DNA of 64,000 nt. It comes from Oscillatoria sp. FACHB-1406 (GTDB lineage: Bacteria; Cyanobacteriota; Cyanobacteriia; Cyanobacteriales; Spirulinaceae). The stretch spans positions 62,001 through 126,000 of the forward strand of contig NZ_JACJSM010000002.1 of the NCBI RefSeq assembly GCF_014698145.1, in the 5' to 3' direction. Positions within the stretch are counted from its first letter, which is position 1. Each line of letters opens with the position of its first letter. Below are positions 36,101 through 44,065 of this stretch, piece by piece. The notes beneath the pieces are model-generated. The model did not search any database. It was not told the origin of the DNA and saw only the letters and a list, made by a program, of their open reading frames with translations. The translations under genes and the position numbers were made by a program.

Positions 36101-36929
36101 TCAGTTCGTCCAGTTAATGGGGGGCGATATTGCCGTTCGCTCTTGCGTCGGTCGCGGTTCGGTCTTTAGCTTTGAAATTTTGGTGGAAGTGATGGCACAG
36201 AACCATTTCGGGCAAGCTCGACTGGAAGCACGCCACGCCCTCGCCCTCGATATATCAGCCGAGAACAACGGCACGACTTATCGCATTTTAATCGTGGAAG
36301 ATGGGTTGGAAAATCGCCAATTGCTCGTACAACTTTTGGAACCGCTGAGTTTTGAAATCCGGGAAGCTGAAAATGGGCAGGAAGCGATCGAGATTTGGCA
36401 GGAGTGGCAGCCCGATTTAATCTTGATGGATATCTTAATGCCCGTGATGGACGGTCTGGATGCAACGCGACAAATTCGGATGCTGGAGCGCGATCGCAGC
36501 GCGACGAACGATTACTATGGAAAAACTCCGATCGTTGCTCTGACGGCTAGCGCGTTTGAAGAAGAGCGAAAAGCTATTCTTGCTGCCGGATGCGACGATG
36601 TACTTTATAAGCCGTTTCCACAAGATGCGTTCTGGAAAATGCTAGAAACGCATCTTGGCATTAATTTTGTTTACGCAGAAACAGCGGTTTCTTCTTCGGA
36701 GGTGAAACCGGCGGCAACCTTAACGCAAGAAGCTTTAAAAGTAATGCCTGCTGATTGGTTGGAGCGATTATACCTTTCGGCTTTGGAAATTAATTACACA
36801 AAATTATCCGAGCTAATCGAGCAAATTCCTGAAGAACAGGCTGTCTTAGCCGATACCTTAGCTGGGTTGTTAGATGATTATCGTTTGGATACGATTGTCG
36901 AAGTAATGCAAGGAATAATTGATAATTGA
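30117..36929 (+). CDS. Giant multi-PAS/GAF hybrid histidine kinase
   Basis: 2270 residues, exceptionally large. Order: receiver (about 5-125, Asp57); PAS (about 145-265); GAF (about 285-430); PAS (about 445-575); PAS (about 580-700); GAF (about 720-880); PAS (about 910-1035); PAS (about 1040-1165); GAF (about 1170-1310); GAF (about 1320-1480); PAS (about 1490-1610); GAF (about 1625-1780); HisKA with His1798 in NMSHELRTPLNAILGF; HATPase with NNAIKF, DTGSGIAP and GTGLGLPIS; receiver (Asp2105); a C-terminal helical tail. No transmembrane segment is evident, so it should be a cytoplasmic multi-input sensor. GAF domains could bind bilins or cyclic nucleotides; no clear chromophore Cys context was confirmed. 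It is 100 bp after the second kinase gene. Confidence 0.92.
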   Translation: MSENRDSTILLVDDKPNNLRLLSKMLSERGYRVQRAITGELALKAVKVSQPDLILLDILMPDLDGFEVCARLKAQPQTCDIPIIFLSAISNTTEKVKAFCMGGADYITKPFQIEEVLARIDNQLKIRALQTQLEAQNQRLRLLERAIDASDDGIFIAECAEPPDAPLIYANRGFERMTGYAPTEVIGRNLDFLAVEEGARDPQSEPLYQTLAAGRNARLTLPNRRKDGSIFWNELSVAPVCDEEGKLTHSIGVQVDISDRIAHEQALLRRERCLNTLVRVQQELLQSSNAADSYQCALKLLGPAAEADRVYIFENHLRADGELLMSQKAEWCAEGIPPEIDNPLCQNISYSEFFPRWAELLERGETIQGAIAQFPAREREILEPQGIQAISIVPLMREGRWSGFIGFARREARNWEQGELAMLQSAAAAIALKHSQLQHEAALNASEARYRWIVEASNEGIWAIDAQHQTTFVNPKMAQMLGYTSVELLEMPSSAFLNGEWEAVVHSYLDRRDPDSQRQFDCLLRDRSGREVWVLLSTTPIFDETGNYAGALAILADITERKQVELELENTTSRLSALLQNLQMGVLVEDENRRVALTNGEFCKMFGLEAPPEALVGFDCARAAAEVASMFAQPHLFLEQTETLLARRKVAIDRELGLRDGRTFERDYVPIFVEQGAQQAYAGHLWLYRDISDRKYAREALQKQLVRAISIEQIVQDIRTSLQLVQICQTTATQLGQVLQADSCIVGTLGDDPAPHLLPVAEYKLSKMPSLMESQVFIADNPRAVSLLARDEAIAVSRESEHPLFKTDSLGSLLAVRTSYRGRANGIVILQHCSPHHSWRGDDIELLEAVAAQVGIAIAQAQLLDKEQQHRQCLDRHNRQLQREIRDRQRAEQALQQSEERLRHIVENANDLIYQLSPQGCISYIAPNCQEILGYRPQALQGLSFTEIVHPDDVSHCQKAFNDLIVNCTKISDLEYRLRYKDGSYRWHTSNLSAVRDDRGRTLYCVGIGRDIAESKAAAEALRASETRYRELVESQDRVLVCRWHPDTTLTFANETYCRYFGITPAEAVGKQFIEFLPDPQTREAVLGSIQQLFETLQPTTYEHQVVSASGEIRWFNWTDQPICDRDGNFIEFQSVGFDITEPKQREEALRSIAEVMASKTGTDFFQACVRHLAKVLQVRYAIVTEVESFPIKCGIGRAFGLGDRFAENYQYDFAGTPCEQVLRSRQTCYYPHSLQALFPTSEADRQLQAESFWGTPLEDSQGNLLGLLAVLDTAPLQLTADEERILEIFAARASAELERQRAEAAVQRRASQYKLLGQIARTLLDRDLDRAIDFALEKTVEFTGTDGSFACEYYGDPMRYNMTHAWQQPGVRSLAESNQAIPTLNFPYFYRKLSNNQPLMAERLDELPSPEADLEKVELAKLPVQAFLAVPTQYAGRVSGFVGIYTTEAVKPWTEEDLNLLGLVSELIAIAKRRHEAEIQLRDSQQRLGFLVEQTPLAVIEWEPDGNVAAWNPAAETIFGYTAAEIVGKEHAHVLVPEHERERVKTVFARLMSQTGGQHIINDNLTKTGQIITCEWFNSPLVDENGIAIGSASIAMDITDRKERELLEHAQNTVLKMVAMGASLQDVMLELTRQTDALAPHLYSSVMLASEDETLLECCISSGLPQGYIDELPIIPIADGMGSCGTAAYRRERAIVEDIAVHPWWAEVKELPLSYGLQACWSEPILTETGKLLGTFALYFEQPRSPDTRELKIVASLAQIASIVIQRKQVEAALQQAKEAAESANRAKSVFLANMSHELRTPLNAILGFSQLLESEENFSSQQQEQIGIINRSGEHLLMLINDILSMAKIEAGRITLNESRCDLHRLLQSIEEMLELKANSKGLALIFAIAPDLPQFIQTDEGKLRQVLINLLNNAIKFTQTGSVTLRAELYGETLLNADPEQSAAPTKLAFHIEDTGSGIAPEELETLFEPFVQTATGRKSSEGTGLGLPISRQFVQLMGGDIAVRSCVGRGSVFSFEILVEVMAQNHFGQARLEARHALALDISAENNGTTYRILIVEDGLENRQLLVQLLEPLSFEIREAENGQEAIEIWQEWQPDLILMDILMPVMDGLDATRQIRMLERDRSATNDYYGKTPIVALTASAFEEERKAILAAGCDDVLYKPFPQDAFWKMLETHLGINFVYAETAVSSSEVKPAATLTQEALKVMPADWLERLYLSALEINYTKLSELIEQIPEEQAVLADTLAGLLDDYRLDTIVEVMQGIIDN

Positions 36930-37759
36930 TAATTGATAATGGATAACGTTACTCACCGTTCGCTCATTCTAGAGAACGGTGAGGGGAGCCGGTAAAACTT
37001 GCGCCGCGATCGCCCTCATCCCCCGGCCCCTTCTCCCAAACTCGGCTACCGTGTACACACAACTCATCGGTTGAGTGGCAAGCTGGGTCGATCCCCCACG
37101 GGGCGGCGTTTAATTTCGAGACGGGGCGGCTCCAATTTTCGAGGGAACCTCGAAAACAGCGCCCCTAAAATCCCCCTTAAAAAGCTACTGTGTACACACA
37201 AGTAGAAAATTGAGACCCCCAATCTGTATAAGCCTTGCTAGGCAAGGCTTTCACAATTCAGAGTTGATTCTTAACAACTCAAGCTTATTGAGAAAGAGAA
37301 ACGAGCCATCGGCTCTTGAGACATCGGAAGGTTCCGAAACGGTTCCGCGATCGAGATGTGTGTACACAGTAGCTTTTTTAAGGGGGGCTAGAGGGGGGAT
37401 CTTCAACCGCCATGCTAGATTCGATCGCTTATGCGTACACCGTAGCCTTTTTTAAGGGGGGCTAGGGGGGATCTTCAACCGTCATGCTAGATGCGATCGC
37501 TTATGCGTACACCGTAGCCTTTTTTAAGGGGGGCTAGGGGGGATCTTCAACCGTCATGCTAGATGCGATCGCTTATGCGTACACCGTAGCCCAAACTCGG
37601 GCGAAGGGGAGTCGACTCAAAGTCCCTCTCCTTTGTGTGTACACAGTAGCAAAGTTGGGAGAGGGATTGAGGGAGAGGGCAACAAAAGTGACTTGCTCCC
37701 ACGAAATCTGGTTTGCGCCTAACGCACCCTACTGAAAAGGGCTATTGATTCGTGAGATT
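36930..37759. other. 830-bp non-coding repeat block with GTGTACAC motifs
   Basis: No credible gene. It opens with heptamers (36914-36947), then a hairpin with 10-bp arms CTCACCGTTC/GAACGGTGAG (36952-36983), possibly the end of the kinase transcript. Seven copies of G(T/C)GTACAC follow (37051, 37190, 37360, 37433, 37505, 37577, 37637). A 72-73-bp tandem repeat spans 37362-37578, and a hairpin with arms AGCCTTGC/GCAAGGCT is at 37231-37249. Confidence 0.8.
37362..37590. repeat. 72-bp tandem repeat, three copies plus a partial one
   Basis: Copies start at 37362, 37435 and 37507, with a partial fourth at 37579. Each begins GTACAC(A/C)GTAGC, continues through a TTTTTTAAGGGGGGCTAG stretch and includes GCGATCGC in the last two full copies. 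The last copies are nearly identical, the first is more diverged. Confidence 0.9.
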
Positions 37760-38305
37760 TTACTGAGTGGGTTCTGGCAGCCAAATGTACTGAACTTCAG
37801 CTTGGGTAAAGTAGAGCCAAGAGTTACAATCATTGTCAGTGAGGCACGATACTTCTAAGGAGAGACTGCTGGCGGTATTAATGGGAATGGTTAGGTTGCC
37901 GACACTTTCGAGGGTAACAACTTGGGAGGTACTTGGGCTGCCATCTACATAGGCGATAACTTTTATCGCAGAGGCGCGAGAGCGACCATCGTTGATACCG
38001 AAAGTTAATAAGGCGGAGGTCGGTTTCCAGGCGGGGTCTTCGGGCATGGGCAAGTCACAGGTAATTTTTGCACCGGGATAGGCGCGCATTACTGCCCGGT
38101 AAAAGCGTTTGCCAATGGAGAGGTTGCGATCGCTGCGTTCAAAGTCGTTGCTGGGTCTACCATCAGCGTCTGCACAGTCTAAGCTGAGGATATCCCGAGC
38201 CATAGATTCGGTTTCAGCGCGTCCCTCGCGAATCGGAAAAATCCCCACACAGACGGATAAGAGGATTGCGGCAGCCAAATGAATCGATCGTTTCATGTTG
38301 CTCAT
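37760..38305 (-). CDS. Secreted protein of unknown function
   Basis: About 181 residues from the ATG at 38305 (ATG 38296 is equally possible). A signal peptide (SIHLAAAILLSVCVGIF, cleavage near GRA) precedes a body with five cysteines and a beta-rich character: LTFGINDGRSRASAIKVIAYVDG, then QVVTLESVGNLTIPINTASSLSLEVSC. This looks like a small carbohydrate-binding or NPCBM-like beta sandwich, but I do not recognise the family with confidence. It is likely exported. It stands alone between the repeat block and purA, which is divergent. Confidence 0.65.
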   Translation of the reverse strand: MSNMKRSIHLAAAILLSVCVGIFPIREGRAETESMARDILSLDCADADGRPSNDFERSDRNLSIGKRFYRAVMRAYPGAKITCDLPMPEDPAWKPTSALLTFGINDGRSRASAIKVIAYVDGSPSTSQVVTLESVGNLTIPINTASSLSLEVSCLTDNDCNSWLYFTQAEVQYIWLPEPTQ

Positions 38306-38508
38306 GCACCAATTTAAAGACGTTACTCGGTGTCCCCTCAATCTCGGTCGAATGGGGCTGGGGCGAAATGCCTTTAGTCTCTCATAGATCGAGGGAATTG
38401 GGGAAGAGGAAATTCAGCGATCGGCGAGCAGTGATATAGTACATCCTTCACTCTGTCTTCCTCTTAAAATTTCGTCAATTCCAACTCCCCAAGTCCCCCT
38501 CTTGGTTC

Positions 38509-38538
38509 TTGACTCTATGCGTATAGATAAGATATAAT
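38509..38538 (+). promoter_or_regulatory. Promoter of purA
   Basis: TTGACT (38509-38514) and a perfect TATAAT (38533-38538) are 18 bp apart. The expected transcript starts about 30 bp before the purA start codon. Confidence 0.75.
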
Positions 38539-38550
38539 GGTAGATTGTGA

Positions 38551-39906
<1,356 letters not shown>

Positions 39907-39916
39907 ACAGGAGATT

Positions 39917-39948
39917 AATTGATAATGGACAATGGACAATGGATAATT
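39917..39948. repeat. Heptamer repeats after purA
   Basis: TTGATAA, TGGACAA, TGGACAA and TGGATAA heptamers begin about 10 bp after the purA stop codon. Confidence 0.75.
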
Positions 39949-40087
39949 TTCGATGTGTGAATTTTGAGCGCTCTGGACAGCGAGGCCTCCTCGTCATTTC
40001 CAATCGCGCTGTTGAGTTTTAAATTCTCAAAGAAATTGTTCGCCATTCCCCATACCCTAAAACCGAAAACCTAAAACCTACAATTCC

Positions 40088-40696
40088 ATGTCAGTTTCAG
40101 TCGCTGTTGATTGTCAAAAACGTCCCGAAGGAAGCAAACCGAACGCCCTGCGTCGCGAGGGACTTCTACCTGCCGTCCTGTACGGTCATAAAGGAGCAGA
40201 ATCGATGTCTTTGGTCATGAAAACCAAAGATGCCGAACTCCTGCTTAAAAAAGCCCAAATTAATAACACCCTAGTCGATCTTAAAGTTCCCGAGCTTTCT
40301 TGGCAGGGAAAAGCCTTAATCCGAGAAGTTCAATCCCACCCTTGGAAAAGAGACCTTTACCATCTCAGTTTCTTCGCTGTTGCCGGTCACGGTAGCCTTC
40401 AAGTCACCGTTCCCGTTGAAGTAGTCGGCACCGCTCCCGGCGTGAAATTAGGCGGCGGTATTCTCGAACAAATGTTTACCGAATTCGCTGTAGAATGTCT
40501 GCCCGATCGCATTCCAGAATCCATCCAAATCGATGTTTCTAAACTCGAATTGGGTGAATCGCTCGCAGCCGGTGAAATCAGCTTGCCTGAAGGCGTAAAA
40601 CTGATGGACGATCCCGAAGCAACGGTCGTTAGTATTGTCGCCCCCAGCGAAGAAGTTCCCCCCGAAGAAACTGCTCCCGTAGAAGTAGCAGAATAA
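40088..40696 (+). CDS. rplY: Ribosomal protein bL25 (CTC/TL5 form)
   Basis: 202 residues, the long form with an N-terminal 5S rRNA-binding domain (about 1-90) and a C-terminal TL5 domain. Diagnostic blocks are [55 protein letters not shown] and [22 protein letters not shown]. It stabilises 5S rRNA in the large ribosomal subunit; long forms are also called general stress protein Ctc. The acidic C-terminal tail ([15 protein letters not shown]) is normal. A strong terminator lies just downstream. Confidence 0.96.
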   Translation: MSVSVAVDCQKRPEGSKPNALRREGLLPAVLYGHKGAESMSLVMKTKDAELLLKKAQINNTLVDLKVPELSWQGKALIREVQSHPWKRDLYHLSFFAVAGHGSLQVTVPVEVVGTAPGVKLGGGILEQMFTEFAVECLPDRIPESIQIDVSKLELGESLAAGEISLPEGVKLMDDPEATVVSIVAPSEEVPPEETAPVEVAE

Positions 40697-40728
40697 GCGC
40701 GATCTGCGTTGTGAATTTTCGAGCTTTT

Positions 40729-40750
40729 CCCAGGCATTGCCTGGGTTTTT
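40729..40750 (+). terminator. Rho-independent terminator of rplY
   Basis: CCCAGGC (40729-40735) and GCCTGGG (40739-40745) pair perfectly around ATT and are followed by TTTTT, 33 bp after the rplY stop codon. Textbook form. Confidence 0.9.
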
Positions 40751-40778
40751 CGTTTTTATAATTTTTACAATCTTCACC

Positions 40779-41762
40779 ATGAATCAATACAACGTTTACG
40801 GTCTCGGCAATGCTTTGGTTGATATGGAGTATGAAGTCACTCCTGAAAAGTTGCAAGAACTTAACATCGATAAAGGCGTAATGACCTTGATGGATGAAGA
40901 GCGCCAACATCACGTCCTCGAACGATTAGATGGACATTTTTGCAAGCAAAGTTGTGGCGGTTCGGCGGCAAACACAATGGTTGCTATTAGTCAATTCGGC
41001 GGCAAAAGTTTTTATTCTTGTAAAGTCGCTGACGACGAAACCGGTTCCTTTTATTTAAAAGATTTATTGGGCTGGGGCATAGAAACAAATTTACAAACCC
41101 AGGAACGAGAGAATGGTATTACGGGAAAATGTTTGGTGATGGTAACGCCCGATGCCGATCGCACGATGAATACCTTCCTCGGGATTACCAGCACCCTCGC
41201 ACCGACGGAATTAATTCCTGAAGCCCTACAAGCCTCCGATTACCTCTATTTAGAAGGATATTTAGTTAGTTCGCCGACCGCAAAAGAAGCTGCAATTCGA
41301 GCTAGAGAGATCGCGCGATCGGCAGGCGTAAAAGTTTCGCTGTCGCTCTCCGACCCCAACATGGTTGAATTTTTCAAACCCGGCTTATTAGAAATGATCG
41401 ATTCTGGTTTAGACCTAATTTTTGCCAATGAAAGCGAAGCCTTGAAGATGGCAGACAGCGAAAACTTAGAGGACGCGATCGCGCATTTTAAACAAATCGC
41501 CAAGAACTTCACCATTACTCGCGGTGCGAAAGGTTCTTTAGTTTATGACGGGCAAGAACTATTAGAAATTGCGCCGACAAAAGTAGATGCGATCGATACC
41601 GTTGGTGCGGGAGATATGTATGCAGGCGCTTTTCTTTACGGCATTACCCACGGCATGAACTATACCGAAGCAGGAACTTTAGCATCTGCTGCATCCGCTA
41701 AAGTTGTCACCTGTTTCGGGCCGCGTTTGACCCTCGAGGAAATTCAAGCCCTCAAGGGATAG
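40779..41762 (+). CDS. PfkB-family kinase, probable adenosine kinase
   Basis: 327 residues from ATG 40779. The upstream in-frame extension would cross the rplY terminator and is rejected. It has the ribokinase/PfkB fold: [13 protein letters not shown] at the N-terminus, the [32 protein letters not shown] substrate region (shown in pieces: [18 protein letters not shown]), and the C-terminal [18 protein letters not shown] signature, whose Asp is the catalytic base. Cyanobacterial relatives are annotated as adenosine kinases, which convert adenosine to AMP; sugar specificity cannot be excluded. A same-strand TnpB element follows. Confidence 0.88.
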   Translation: MNQYNVYGLGNALVDMEYEVTPEKLQELNIDKGVMTLMDEERQHHVLERLDGHFCKQSCGGSAANTMVAISQFGGKSFYSCKVADDETGSFYLKDLLGWGIETNLQTQERENGITGKCLVMVTPDADRTMNTFLGITSTLAPTELIPEALQASDYLYLEGYLVSSPTAKEAAIRAREIARSAGVKVSLSLSDPNMVEFFKPGLLEMIDSGLDLIFANESEALKMADSENLEDAIAHFKQIAKNFTITRGAKGSLVYDGQELLEIAPTKVDAIDTVGAGDMYAGAFLYGITHGMNYTEAGTLASAASAKVVTCFGPRLTLEEIQALKG

Positions 41763-41896
41763 AGCGCGATCGACAGAGGATTACCAAAATTTTGGGTCTA
41801 GAGCTACGTCCTTACTTCGACAAGCTCAGCAACCATCTAGGACGGCTTTTCTAGCTCTGTGCTAGCATGGATTACGTCAGATACAGCGACGTAACT

Positions 41897-43096
41897 ATGT
41901 TGGTGTTCGAGGCAAAACTTGAGGGATTGAAAGAACAGTATGGCAAGCTTGATGATGCTATTCGTACTGCTCGTTTCGTCCGCAATTCTTGCCTGAGATA
42001 CTGGATGGATAACCGCGACATCGGACGATACGATTTGAGCGCATATTGTGCTGTATTAGCCAAAGAGTTTGATTGGGCATCCAAGCTGAATTCGATGGCT
42101 CGACAAGCTAGCGCAGAACGTGCTTGGTCTGCAATAGCTAGATTCTTTGACAACTGCAAGAAAAACAAACCTCAGAAAGGATATCCACGTTTCAAGAAAG
42201 AACAGACACACGGTTCTGTTGAGTACAAAACAACGGGCTGGAAACTTTCTGATTGCCGTAGATATATTACTTTCAGCGATGGTTTTGGAGCGGGAACTTT
42301 TAAAATGTGGGGAACCCGCGACTTGCACTTCTATCCGTTAAAGCAAATCAAACGAGTCAGGGTTGTTCGTCGTGCTGATGGCTACTACACGCAGTTTTGT
42401 ATCGACCAAGAGCGACTCGAAAAAAGAGAACCGACATCTAAAACTATTGGGTTGGATGTCGGGCTGACTCATTTTTATACCGATAGCGACGGGCATAAGG
42501 TTGAAAACCCAAGACATCTGAGAAAAAGTGAAAAGTCTCTCAAGCGTCTCTCTCGTCGGATGTCTAAGACTCAAAAAGGGTCGAAAAATCGAGCTAAGTT
42601 GAGAAATAAACTGGCAAGAAAGCACCTCAAAGTAAGCAGGCAGCGTAAAGATTTTGTCGTGAAGTTGGCAAGATGCGTAGTCCAGTCTAACGACTTGGTA
42701 GCTTATGAGGATTTGAAGGTGCGTAATCTGGTCAGAAATCGGCATCTGGCTAAATCGATTAGCGATGCAGCTTGGACAGCTTTTCGGACTTGGATGGAGT
42801 ATTTTGGTAAGGTTTTTGGTGTGGTCACTGTCGCTGTGCCACCTCACTACACCAGCCAAAATTGCTCTCATTGCGGCCAAGTTGTCAAAAAAACTCTTAG
42901 TGTCAGAACTCACATTTGTCATCATTGTGGGCATACGCAAGATAGAGATTGGAATGCTGCGAGAAACATACTCTTAAAAGGATTAAGTACGGTGGGACAC
43001 ATCGGAACTCACGCCTCTGGAGACATCGACCTCTGCTTTGGTGAGGAAACTTCTCAAAGTAAGCCGAGTCGTGGAAAGAGGAAATCCAAGAAGTGA
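41897..43096 (+). CDS. tnpB: RNA-guided endonuclease TnpB (IS1341-type OrfB)
   Basis: 399 residues from ATG 41897 (ATG 41867 adds ten residues that are not family-like). RuvC residues Asp187 in GLDVGLTHF, Glu271 in VAYEDLKV and Asp351 in DRDWNAARN are intact. The zinc finger is CSHCG...CHHCG, and the basic linker KSLKRLSRRMSKTQKGSKNR is typical. The protein is clearly different from the first TnpB in the window although the element ends match, so the two are not recent duplicates. It may cut DNA guided by an RNA from its right end. The C-terminal about 25 residues are Ser/Lys-rich. Confidence 0.93.
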   Translation: MLVFEAKLEGLKEQYGKLDDAIRTARFVRNSCLRYWMDNRDIGRYDLSAYCAVLAKEFDWASKLNSMARQASAERAWSAIARFFDNCKKNKPQKGYPRFKKEQTHGSVEYKTTGWKLSDCRRYITFSDGFGAGTFKMWGTRDLHFYPLKQIKRVRVVRRADGYYTQFCIDQERLEKREPTSKTIGLDVGLTHFYTDSDGHKVENPRHLRKSEKSLKRLSRRMSKTQKGSKNRAKLRNKLARKHLKVSRQRKDFVVKLARCVVQSNDLVAYEDLKVRNLVRNRHLAKSISDAAWTAFRTWMEYFGKVFGVVTVAVPPHYTSQNCSHCGQVVKKTLSVRTHICHHCGHTQDRDWNAARNILLKGLSTVGHIGTHASGDIDLCFGEETSQSKPSRGKRKSKK

Positions 43097-43103
43097 TTCT
43101 TGG

Positions 43104-43136
43104 AATCCCCATGCCGACTGGCTGGGGAGGATGTCA
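43104..43136 (+). ncRNA. Candidate omega-RNA scaffold / right-end hairpin of TnpB copy 2
   Basis: CCCC (43107-43110) and GGGG (43124-43127) with inner GCC/GGC pairing repeat the structure seen at 20085-20120. The guide would come from bases after about 43137. The structure is seen; the RNA is inferred from the family. Confidence 0.45.
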
Positions 43137-43231
43137 ACATAGGGGTTAATTGCTGAAGGCTTGAAGTTGCGACAAAGAATCTTTTTCGTCGATCGAAAAT
43201 TCAATTTACAAGCAGAGGTAGCAACTTAACC

Positions 43232-43930
43232 CTACCAACTCATCTTCATCGGCAATCCAGGTCGAAAATCTACTTGTTTCCCCTGCACTTCTCCATCAAA
43301 CCCAAGCTCGATACAGTATTCAACCCCTACCCGCAGTTGTATTCGATCGGTATCGACAACTGCTTGGAGTTCGGATGATAAATGACGTGCAGCAGGACTA
43401 ACCAACGCTACACGAGTTATTTCGCGCAAACCAAGCGGGTGATTCAAAGGTTGTAACTTTTCAACAGGGTATCGATCTGGACGCTGAGCGAATGGAGTCT
43501 GGAATAGCATAGGTTCGGTCAACACATCGCTATTCTTTGCGACATCGATACTCAAGGTTTGAGGTAAATAAGGCGGATGATAGGGCCAACTCGAAAATGC
43601 AACGGTGTCACCCGAACCCTCAACCGGACGCAGACAAATCCCAAACGGACAGACACCATCATTTCGATTTTTCCATCGTTCCCAAAGACGAGTGGGACGA
43701 ATTAGCTCGGATTTCGCCTCTTCTGAATTATGAACCCACAATAACTCCAACATGGCGTTGTGGAAAAAGAAGCGGCGATTGACTGTTCCCTGTCCGGGAT
43801 GCGTATTAGAGGATCCTTCCACCAAACCGAGGGATACTAGCCGCTCGGCTTCGCCAGCGCCAATGTCAGTACAGATAAAGAGATGGTCTAATTCAAATGC
43901 CATAGCTACAAAGCCATCCTTCGTTGACAT
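43232..43930 (-). CDS. VOC-family protein (glyoxalase-like)
   Basis: About 232 residues from the ATG at 43930. ATGs at 43966 and 43903 are alternatives; the family sequence begins at FELDHLFICTD. It shows a vicinal-oxygen-chelate pattern: a first beta-alpha-beta module with the His of LDHLFI and later NAMLELLWVHNSEE, and a C-terminal part with LREITRVALVSP. This resembles the Glyoxalase-like domain (PF13468 type) whose members are mostly uncharacterised. Substrate is unknown. It is divergent from pncB, with a 14-bp palindrome at 43978-43991 in between. Confidence 0.78.
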   Translation of the reverse strand: MSTKDGFVAMAFELDHLFICTDIGAGEAERLVSLGLVEGSSNTHPGQGTVNRRFFFHNAMLELLWVHNSEEAKSELIRPTRLWERWKNRNDGVCPFGICLRPVEGSGDTVAFSSWPYHPPYLPQTLSIDVAKNSDVLTEPMLFQTPFAQRPDRYPVEKLQPLNHPLGLREITRVALVSPAARHLSSELQAVVDTDRIQLRVGVEYCIELGFDGEVQGKQVDFRPGLPMKMSW

Positions 43931-43977
43931 CCTCAACTTCTCAAGTTTAGTGAAACCAGCATACAAGCCTTAAGTAT

Positions 43978-43991
43978 CGCTAATATTAGCG
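43978..43991. promoter_or_regulatory. 14-bp perfect palindrome upstream of pncB
   Basis: CGCTAATATTAGCG is perfectly symmetrical and lies between the divergent VOC and pncB genes, 30 bp upstream of the proposed -35 box. Possible operator. Confidence 0.45.
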
Positions 43992-44007
43992 ACTCAAGCC
44001 ATCTGAG

Positions 44008-44036
44008 ATGACATTTTTGGTGATAATCACTATAAT
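44008..44036 (+). promoter_or_regulatory. Promoter of pncB with an operator-like palindrome
   Basis: ATGACA (44008-44013) and TATAAT (44031-44036) are 17 bp apart. The spacer contains the perfect palindrome GTGATAATCAC (44020-44030), a position where a bound repressor would block RNA polymerase. NrtR, encoded 2 kb downstream, is the obvious candidate but this is inference. Confidence 0.6.
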
Positions 44037-44065
44037 ATTTAGTTAAAGTCACCATAATTAATTCT

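Larger units (their letters stand above)
41798..43137 (+). mobile_element. IS200/IS605-group element with tnpB only (copy 2)
   Basis: Left end GAGCTACGTCCTT (from 41801) and CTAGGACGGCTTTTC (from about 41837) match copy 1, but are split by a 23-bp insert (41814-41836) that contains TTCGACAAGCTCAGC. Right end AATCCCC-A-TGCCG...GGC-T-GGGGAG then ATGTCAA at 43104-43136 matches copy 1. No tnpA. Boundaries are estimates. Confidence 0.72.

Noticed and set aside
37210-37455. 81-codon ORF within the GTGTACAC repeat block
   Set aside because: It crosses repeat units and has no coding character.
40737-40778. Longer start for the PfkB kinase
   Set aside because: It would translate through the T-run of the rplY terminator; ATG 40779 begins the family sequence.
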